A stretch of DNA of 6,547 bases, from the NCBI GenBank assembly GCA_017647065.1, contig JAGCLI010000214.1, positions 1 to 6,547 on the forward strand. Reading direction: 5' to 3'. Positions 1 to 4,381 of the stretch are shown here, piece after piece; the stretch's first letter is position 1, and every line of letters begins with the position of its first letter. The stretch is from Bacteroidales bacterium. GTDB lineage: Bacteria > Bacteroidota > Bacteroidia > Bacteroidales > P3. The notes beneath the pieces were generated by a model that searched no databases, had not been told where the DNA came from, and saw only the letters and a program-made list of their open reading frames with translations. The position numbers and the translations under genes are program-made.

Positions 1-77
1 TCATTCTTGCTTGCAATCATACGTTCTAAATTGATATGATCACGAGTTATAGATTCTACATCAAATTCTTTCTTCAT
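1..77 (-). CDS. N-terminal fragment of an unrecognised protein (runs off the left edge)
   Basis: Reading the minus strand from an ATG at 77-75 gives 25 open codons to the window edge: MKKEFDVESITRDHINLERM followed by IASKN. The ATG is preceded by a purine-rich AAAGAAGAA stretch and lies about 30 bases downstream of a Bacteroidota-type -7 box at 116-109, which is why I treat it as a real gene start. No other in-frame ATG occurs between box and start. The peptide is charged and hydrophilic, with no signal peptide or membrane segment in the visible part, so a cytoplasmic N-terminus is likely. It lies downstream of the permease gene on the same strand but appears to have its own promoter. I do not recognise the family from this fragment and give no function. 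Confidence 0.55.
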   Translation of the reverse strand, partial: MKKEFDVESITRDHINLERMIASKN

Positions 78-108
78 TTCTTCTTTATCTAAAAACTCAA
101 TAATTATG

Positions 109-116
109 CAAAGATA
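109..116 (-). promoter_or_regulatory. Bacteroidota -7 promoter element for the gene at 1-77
   Basis: On the minus strand the sequence is TATCTTTG, an exact match to TAnnTTTG, the -7 element used by the primary sigma factor of Bacteroidota. Transcription would start near 105-104, giving a leader of roughly 27 nucleotides before the ATG at 77. No convincing -33 TTTG lies at the usual 19-21 base spacing, so the call rests on the -7 box and its position before an open frame. Confidence 0.5.
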
Positions 117-138
117 CAATTTTTCAGTAAATCTTTAG

Positions 139-166
139 AAAAAAAACAAAGAAATATTCCTGTTTG
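139..166 (-). terminator. Possible weak intrinsic terminator after the permease gene
   Basis: Five bases past the permease stop codon (173-171), the minus strand can fold a short, A/T-dominated hairpin with an outer CAAA/TTTG stem and a C/C mismatch inside (166-147). It is followed directly by a run of eight T residues (146-139). The position and T-run fit an intrinsic terminator, but the stem is poor, so termination could be leaky or factor-dependent. Confidence 0.3.
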
Positions 167-170
167 CTTT

Positions 171-1391
171 TTATTCAAATTTTATGTTTTGCATAGGGTT
201 GATTTTGCTGATGTTTCTTGCAGGGAAAATCAACGATGCCATACATATTACTATACATGCGAGATTGACGCTTAGGATTGCAAAAGCAGAAAACTCTATT
301 GGAACGCTGTCAAGGTAATAACTTTCTTGGTCGAGTTTTATCAATTTGTAATTTTGTTGCAGATACATAAGTGTTAATGCAACGCCATTGCCTATTAACA
401 TTGCTTTTCCTACTATGTATAGTGATTTATATAGGTATATTTTAATGATTGAGCGGGTGGAGGCTCCAAGACTTTTAAGGATTCCAATGTGTTTGGTTTG
501 TTCAAATATCATTATCAAAAGTGTGGAGCAAGAGGTGATGATTGCAATCAAAGTCATTACAATCAAAATCAAGATTACGTTGGAGTCTAAAAGGTCTAAC
601 CACGCAAAAAGACTTGGCTCCATTTCTTCTATTGTTTGAAGGTCTTTGTCTTGTGGTAGGAGAGAGTAAAGATTTTGTGCAGATTGATTGAGCTTTGTGA
701 AGTCTTTGAGTTTTACTTCATAGCCGGTGTATTGGTTTTCTTGCCACGATTGAAGTTTTTGCAATATTTTTGAGTTGCAGAGTATGAACTTGTTGTCGTA
801 ATCGCCTAAGCCTGTTTCGTATATTCCTGCTACGGTGAAAGGTCTTACTCGATAGTTTTGATCAATGTAGAAGTATATCTTGATTTTGTCGCCGATTTTT
901 ATTTCTAATTTGTCGGCTATGGTTTGTGATATAAGAATTTCGTTTTTGTTTTTTTCGTCTTTGTAATCGGGAAGAGTGCCTGATTTTAGGTTTTCTTTGA
1001 AAAAGGTTGTGTCGTAGTTAGCTTCAACTCCTTTTAGGGCTACTCCGTGAAAGTCTGTCTTTGTTTTGATTGCTCCACCCATTAAGATATAGGGGTCAAT
1101 GGTTTTGATGTTTTCTTCTTTATGTAGGTTGTTTAGCTCTTGTTTTGAGAGGGTGAAAGTATTTGTTGAGTTGTTGGGGTTTATCGCAAAAGGTATGAGG
1201 TGAATGTGCGAGGTGAAGCCTGTAATCTTGTCTTTGATTTGATTTTTAAAGCCTTGCAAGACGCCAATCGAAATCAGCATTACGGCAATCGAAAGGGCAA
1301 TTCCTGTGGTTGCTATGCTGACTATCGGTTTTGAAAAACTTTTTTGTTTTTGCTTTATTAGTTTTTTTGCAACGAAATATTCAAAATTCAT
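171..1391 (-). CDS. ABC transporter permease of the FtsX/LolC/LolE (MacB-PCD) type
   Basis: This 406-residue inner-membrane protein has the classic four-helix permease layout: TM1 at about 22-46, a large periplasmic MacB-PCD-like domain at about 50-265, then TM2 (272-297), TM3 (318-343) and TM4 (368-390). The loop after TM2 (EQTKHIGILKSLGAS, 297-311) matches the coupling region that contacts the ATPase in this family, and the C-terminal FPARNISKINPMQNI (389-403) is the usual ending. In LolCDE-type systems such permeases extract lipoproteins from the inner membrane for delivery to the outer membrane; other members export peptides or serve cell division, and the substrate here is inferred only. 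No ATPase gene is visible, so a LolD-like partner must be encoded elsewhere. The ATG at 1391 gives the N-terminus MNFEYFVAKKLI, which I recognise as the usual start of Bacteroidota homologues. The start lies only four bases from a -7 promoter box, implying a leaderless or nearly leaderless mRNA. Confidence 0.9.
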   Translation of the reverse strand: MNFEYFVAKKLIKQKQKSFSKPIVSIATTGIALSIAVMLISIGVLQGFKNQIKDKITGFTSHIHLIPFAINPNNSTNTFTLSKQELNNLHKEENIKTIDPYILMGGAIKTKTDFHGVALKGVEANYDTTFFKENLKSGTLPDYKDEKNKNEILISQTIADKLEIKIGDKIKIYFYIDQNYRVRPFTVAGIYETGLGDYDNKFILCNSKILQKLQSWQENQYTGYEVKLKDFTKLNQSAQNLYSLLPQDKDLQTIEEMEPSLFAWLDLLDSNVILILIVMTLIAIITSCSTLLIMIFEQTKHIGILKSLGASTRSIIKIYLYKSLYIVGKAMLIGNGVALTLMYLQQNYKLIKLDQESYYLDSVPIEFSAFAILSVNLACIVICMASLIFPARNISKINPMQNIKFE

Positions 1392-1395
1392 AGTG

Positions 1396-1403
1396 CAAAA
1401 GTA
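1396..1403 (-). promoter_or_regulatory. -7 promoter element of the permease gene
   Basis: The minus strand reads TACTTTTG, an exact TAnnTTTG match and identical to the -7 box of the ompA-like gene in this window. Only four bases (CACT) separate it from the permease ATG at 1391-1389, so transcription should begin at or within a base or two of the start codon. There is no clear TTTG at the -33 position. Confidence 0.55.
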
Positions 1404-1407
1404 ATAC

Positions 1408-1421
1408 TTTTCAATTGAAAA
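1408..1421. promoter_or_regulatory. Perfect 14-bp palindrome between divergent promoters (possible operator)
   Basis: TTTTCAATTGAAAA is identical to its own reverse complement. It lies upstream of the permease -7 box, in the region between the -33 and -7 positions, and about 50-60 bases upstream of the predicted manA start site. That is a plausible place for a dimeric regulator to act on one or both promoters. In AT-rich DNA a chance palindrome of this size is possible, and no regulator is encoded nearby. Confidence 0.3.
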
Positions 1422-1457
1422 AATGGGATATTATACCTAAGTATTTTTAGTTTTTGT

Positions 1458-1465
1458 TATATTTG
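1458..1465 (+). promoter_or_regulatory. -7 promoter element of the manA operon
   Basis: TATATTTG matches TAnnTTTG exactly and is followed by CAG. The predicted start site near 1469-1471 gives a leader of only about 12 nucleotides before the manA ATG at 1482. No Shine-Dalgarno sequence is present, and I see no good -33 TTTG. Confidence 0.5.
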
Positions 1466-1481
1466 CAGAAAATTTTGACTT

Positions 1482-2465
1482 ATGGAACAAGGTTTATATC
1501 CGTTGAAATTCCTTCCTTTGTTTAAGAATAAGCCTTGGGGAGGAAATAAAATAAGAGATTTGTTAGGAGTTGATTATTCTCCTTTGCCTAATTGTGGAGA
1601 GTTATGGGTGCTTTCTGCTATTGATGGACAAGAAACAGTGGTGGAAAATGGCTTTTTGGCAGAGTGTACCCTTCCAGAAATATTGGAAATGTATGCAGAT
1701 GAACTTGTAGGAGAGGAAAACTATAAGGAGTTTGGAGAGTATTTTCCTTTGCTTTTTAAAATAATTGATGCACAAGATAATCTTTCGGTGCAGGTTCACC
1801 CCGATGATGATTTTGCTCAAAGCAATGGTTATCCTAATGGTAAGACAGAGATGTGGTATGTAATGGATAATCCCGATGAGGCAATCATTTATAGCGGTTG
1901 GAATAGGAAGATGACCAAGGCAGAGATTATAAATAAAACAAAAGATGGTACAATAGCAGAGTGTTTGAATGCAGAAAAAGCAGAAAAAGGTGATTTGTTT
2001 TTTATTCCCGCAGGAAGAGTGCACGCAATAGGAAAAAATTCATTGGTTGCTGAAATACAACAATCTTCCGATACTACATATCGTTTGTTTGATTGGAACA
2101 AAGTAGATGAAAATGGTAAAGGGAGAAAACTACATATTGAAGAAGCTTTGCAAGTATTGGACTTAAATCATACTCATCACTCTAAGTCTGGTTATGATTA
2201 TGCTTTGAATAAAACTACAAATCTTTTGACTACACCTTTCTTTACTACTAATTTAATGAGTATAAATCTTGGTCTTAGAAAAGATTATTCTTCATTGGAT
2301 AGTTTTGTTGTTTTGTTCTGCACAAGCGGTGAGGGTTATGTGGAAGCAATGGGACACAAAGTGCCGATTAAGGCTTCGGAAGTTATTCTTTTACCTGCAA
2401 TTTGTCAAGAGGCAAACATAATTCCAAAAGGTTTAATGGAAATTTTAGAAGTGTTTATTGTTTAA
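1482..2465 (+). CDS. manA: Mannose-6-phosphate isomerase, class I (short form)
   Basis: The product is a cytoplasmic zinc-dependent cupin enzyme that interconverts mannose 6-phosphate and fructose 6-phosphate. It links glycolysis to GDP-mannose and fucose precursors or to mannose use. At 327 residues it has the length of the short, Bacillus-like class I enzymes. Near the N-terminus NKPWGGNKI (16-24) is the substrate-side motif of the family. The metal ligands are visible as Q104 and H106 in SVQVHPDDDF, E123 in GKTEMWYVMD and H181 in FFIPAGRVHAIG. The catalytic arginine is R201 in SSDTTYRLFDW. The C-terminal part (about 250-327) is a second cupin-like half. All key residues are present, so the enzyme should be active. 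The gene is 13 bp upstream of the carbonic-anhydrase-like gene and is transcribed divergently from the permease. Nothing in the window decides between a biosynthetic and a catabolic role. Confidence 0.93.
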   Translation: MEQGLYPLKFLPLFKNKPWGGNKIRDLLGVDYSPLPNCGELWVLSAIDGQETVVENGFLAECTLPEILEMYADELVGEENYKEFGEYFPLLFKIIDAQDNLSVQVHPDDDFAQSNGYPNGKTEMWYVMDNPDEAIIYSGWNRKMTKAEIINKTKDGTIAECLNAEKAEKGDLFFIPAGRVHAIGKNSLVAEIQQSSDTTYRLFDWNKVDENGKGRKLHIEEALQVLDLNHTHHSKSGYDYALNKTTNLLTTPFFTTNLMSINLGLRKDYSSLDSFVVLFCTSGEGYVEAMGHKVPIKASEVILLPAICQEANIIPKGLMEILEVFIV

Positions 2466-2478
2466 AATAAATTAGAAA

Positions 2479-2997
2479 ATGGCTTTAATAAAAAAAGTAA
2501 ACGGCATAGCACCAAAGTTTGGTGAAAATATATTTCTTGCAGACAACGCAACAGTTGTTGGAGATGTAGAAATGGGAAAAGATTGCTCTGTTTGGTTTAA
2601 TGCAGTGATTAGAGGCGATGTGCATTCTATTAAAATAGGAGATAGAGTTAATGTGCAAGACGGAGCAATAGTACATTGTACTTATAAAACCGACCCAACA
2701 GTGATAGGAAACGATGTAAGTATTGCTCATAACGCTATTGTTCATGGTTGCACAATTAAAGATAATGTCTTGATTGGTATGGGAGCGATTGTAATGGATT
2801 CTTGTGTTGTTGAAAGTAATTGTATTATTGCAGCAGGTGCAGTGGTTTTGGAAGGGACTCATTGTGAGAGTGGCTCAATTTATGCGGGCTGTCCTGCAAA
2901 AAAAGTAAAGGAAATTGATGCAGAAAGATTGGAAGGAACCGTAAAAAGAATTGCAAGTTCATATCCAATGTATGCAAGTTGGATTGATAAAGAATAA
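2479..2997 (+). CDS. Gamma-carbonic-anhydrase family left-handed beta-helix protein
   Basis: This 172-residue protein is a hexapeptide-repeat left-handed beta-helix of the gamma carbonic anhydrase/YrdA/PaaY family; such proteins are cytoplasmic trimers binding metal between subunits. Hexapeptide turns run from about residue 18 to 140, followed by a C-terminal helix (about 148-172). The three metal-ligand histidines are H66 (AIVHCT), H84 and H89 (SIAHNAIVHGC), the last pair with the usual five-residue spacing. The conserved R45 and D47 (IRGD) and Q60-D61 (VNVQDG) are also present. The acidic proton-shuttle loop of the archaeal Cam prototype is absent, placing it with the shorter CamH-like group. 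Members may hydrate CO2, act as thioesterases or lack known activity, so the reaction is uncertain although the family is clear. The gene follows manA after 13 bp with no intervening promoter or terminator, so it is probably co-transcribed. It has no strong Shine-Dalgarno site. Confidence 0.9.
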   Translation: MALIKKVNGIAPKFGENIFLADNATVVGDVEMGKDCSVWFNAVIRGDVHSIKIGDRVNVQDGAIVHCTYKTDPTVIGNDVSIAHNAIVHGCTIKDNVLIGMGAIVMDSCVVESNCIIAAGAVVLEGTHCESGSIYAGCPAKKVKEIDAERLEGTVKRIASSYPMYASWIDKE

Positions 2998-3006
2998 CTT
3001 GACAGA

Positions 3007-3023
3007 GTAAAATTTACAGTAAA
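3007..3023. promoter_or_regulatory. Alternating GTAAA/TTTAC inverted repeat upstream of the ompA-like promoter
   Basis: GTAAA-A-TTTAC-A-GTAAA forms two overlapping 11-base inverted repeats sharing the central arm. It ends two bases before the TTTG of the -33 element, at roughly -55 to -40 relative to the predicted start site. This position would suit an activator or an UP-like element. It may also be chance in A/T-rich DNA. Confidence 0.25.
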
Positions 3024-3025
3024 AA

Positions 3026-3057
3026 TTTGCCCAATCTATAAAAAAATACTACTTTTG
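3026..3057 (+). promoter_or_regulatory. Strong Bacteroidota promoter of the ompA-like gene
   Basis: TTTG at 3026-3029 and TACTTTTG at 3050-3057 are separated by 20 bases, close to the Bacteroidota consensus TTTG-N19-TAnnTTTG. This is the only promoter in the window with both elements well placed. Transcription should start near 3061-3063, giving an A/T-rich leader of about 63 nucleotides, the longest in the window. A strong promoter fits an abundant outer-membrane protein. Confidence 0.75.
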
Positions 3058-3125
3058 CAGAACTTTTTTGTAAAGTGTGCGTATTAAATAGTGTAAATTG
3101 AAAAAATAATTTAAAATAAAAATTG

Positions 3126-4310
3126 ATGAAAAAAGTATTTTTATGCTTGGCAGTATTTGCAATGTCGCTAACTGCCATAGGACAAGAAAAAGAAGAGAAA
3201 GTTCTTCGTCACAAAGGCTTTGAAACAAACCGTTTTTTTGACAATTGGGAAGTTTCTGCTCTTGGTGGAGTACAAGCATTTCAAGCATTAGGCGAAGTTG
3301 AGTTACCTTCTACAAATTTCGCAGATGAATTCATGCCAGCATTTCAAGTTTCTGTTGGTAAATGGGTTACTCCTGTTTTTGGAGCAAGAATCGCTTACCA
3401 AGGTTTTGGAATAAACGATGGAACAGAGCTTAATGACTCTACAAACCTTTCTTACCACTATTTACACACTGACATTATGGTGAATCTTACTAATTGGATT
3501 TGTGGATACAAAGCTGATAGATTCTATAATGCAGTTGTAATAGGAGGTTTCGGTTGGGCTGCTTCTCAATCTCAAAACATGACAGAAGAAGAATGGAATG
3601 ATGAATTTGCTTCTACTGTAGGTTTGTCAAACAGATTCAGAATTTGTGATGCATTATCTGCTAACTTAGATTTAACAGGATTCATTACAAAAGATGAATT
3701 TAGACATGTAAATCAACTTTTAGAAAGAGAAGGAAACAAAGGTATTAACTTTGAGTTGATGGCTGGTATCACTTACAAATTCCCAAAAAGAGGATTTGAC
3801 GTTGTTGATTACAATCCTTACAAAAACAAAATATCTTCTTTGGAACAAGACTTAGCTGCATCTCATAAAGATGTTGAAAAAGGAAAATCAGATAATGCTG
3901 AATTAAAAGATCAACTTGCTAAGGAAAGAAAAGCAAAAGAACAAGCAATAGCAGAAGCTAAAAGAATTAAAGAAACATTCTCTTTATCTAATGGACAATC
4001 ATTATCTATCTACTTTACAATCGATTGTAGCAAGGTTACAGATAGAAATATGGAAAACATTAAATTCTTAGCTGAAGCAATAAAAACATCTGCAAAGAAT
4101 AGAGTATTCACAATTACAGGTTATGCTGACGAACAAACAGGATCAAGCGAACATAACATGGAATTATCTAAGAAAAGAGCAGAAGCTGTTTACAATGCTT
4201 TAATAGATTTAGGTGTTGATTCTAATAAATTGAAAGTTGAATATAAGGGAGATACTGAACAACCATTCACAGGTCGTCCTTATATGAACCGTGTAGCAGT
4301 TGTTAGATAA
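3126..4310 (+). CDS. OmpA-family outer-membrane protein with peptidoglycan-binding domain
   Basis: This 394-residue envelope protein has four parts. The signal peptide (1-19) ends in TAIG before Q20, with Q at the mature N-terminus as is common in Bacteroidota. Residues about 40-220 are an aromatic-rich, alternating beta-barrel domain ending in TYKF. Residues about 233-284 form a charged coiled coil (ISSLEQDLAASHKDVEKG, AELKDQLAKERKAKEQ). Residues about 290-394 are the OmpA C-terminal domain, with TGYADEQTGSSEHN and ELSKKRAEAVYNAL. D335 and R351 occupy the positions that contact diaminopimelate in peptidoglycan, and MNRVAVVR is the usual ending. The protein should tie the outer membrane to the cell wall and may form a pore. 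I prefer the ATG at 3126 over the TTG at 3123, because MKKVFLCLAVFA is a normal signal-peptide start. It has its own strong promoter and is followed by a strong terminator. Common annotations are OmpA family protein or OprF-like porin. Confidence 0.92.
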   Translation: MKKVFLCLAVFAMSLTAIGQEKEEKVLRHKGFETNRFFDNWEVSALGGVQAFQALGEVELPSTNFADEFMPAFQVSVGKWVTPVFGARIAYQGFGINDGTELNDSTNLSYHYLHTDIMVNLTNWICGYKADRFYNAVVIGGFGWAASQSQNMTEEEWNDEFASTVGLSNRFRICDALSANLDLTGFITKDEFRHVNQLLEREGNKGINFELMAGITYKFPKRGFDVVDYNPYKNKISSLEQDLAASHKDVEKGKSDNAELKDQLAKERKAKEQAIAEAKRIKETFSLSNGQSLSIYFTIDCSKVTDRNMENIKFLAEAIKTSAKNRVFTITGYADEQTGSSEHNMELSKKRAEAVYNALIDLGVDSNKLKVEYKGDTEQPFTGRPYMNRVAVVR

Positions 4311-4330
4311 TAATTAAAAATATAGAAATC

Positions 4331-4368
4331 AAAAATCCCAGAAGTCTAAAAACTTTTGGGATTTTTTT
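4331..4368 (+). terminator. Strong intrinsic terminator after the ompA-like gene
   Basis: A 15-bp stem (4331-4345 with 4352-4366) pairs throughout with a single G-U wobble, around a six-base CTAAAA loop. It contains a CCCA/TGGG core and ends in a run of seven T residues (4362-4368). It starts 20 bases after the ompA-like stop codon. Because the other strand also ends in a T-rich stretch, the hairpin could work both ways. It stops only 13 bases before the next start codon, so it also sits where that gene's leader or promoter should be. Confidence 0.9.
4351..4358 (+). promoter_or_regulatory. Candidate -7 box buried in the terminator's 3' arm
   Basis: AACTTTTG differs by one base from TACTTTTG, the box used twice elsewhere in this window. 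If functional, it would start transcription near 4362-4364 and give the gene at 4382 a leader of about 18-20 nucleotides. No -33 TTTG precedes it at normal spacing, and most of it is explained by the stem sequence, so this is a weak call. Confidence 0.2.
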
Positions 4369-4381
4369 AATATCAATAGTT

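Noticed and set aside
388..639. Plus-strand open frame of 83 codons inside the permease gene
   Set aside because: It lies wholly antisense to a well-supported membrane permease. Its peptide resembles no family I know, and it has no promoter box or ribosome site. It is explained by the low stop frequency opposite that gene.
1602..2101. Two overlapping minus-strand open frames opposite manA (1602-2024 and 1889-2101)
   Set aside because: Both are antisense to manA, which carries all catalytic motifs. The peptides are rich in Cys, Ile and Phe, as expected from reverse-complemented AT-rich coding DNA.
2485..2862. Minus-strand frame of 125 codons opposite the carbonic-anhydrase-like gene
   Set aside because: Its composition (Asn, Cys, Tyr and His rich) mirrors the hexapeptide repeats read backwards. 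It has no promoter or start signal.
2479..2997. Possible acyl- or acetyltransferase function for the hexapeptide-repeat protein
   Set aside because: The IRGD motif, the QDG motif and the three metal histidines H66, H84 and H89 fit the gamma carbonic anhydrase family, not LpxA- or serine-acetyltransferase-type enzymes.
3123..3125. TTG as start codon of the ompA-like gene
   Set aside because: It would only add one residue before the ATG at 3126. The ATG gives a normal signal-peptide N-terminus (MKKVF), and no ribosome site favours the TTG.
3049..3288. Minus-strand frame overlapping the ompA-like promoter and signal-peptide region
   Set aside because: It would run back through the best promoter in the window and is antisense to the signal peptide. 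The peptide has no recognisable features.
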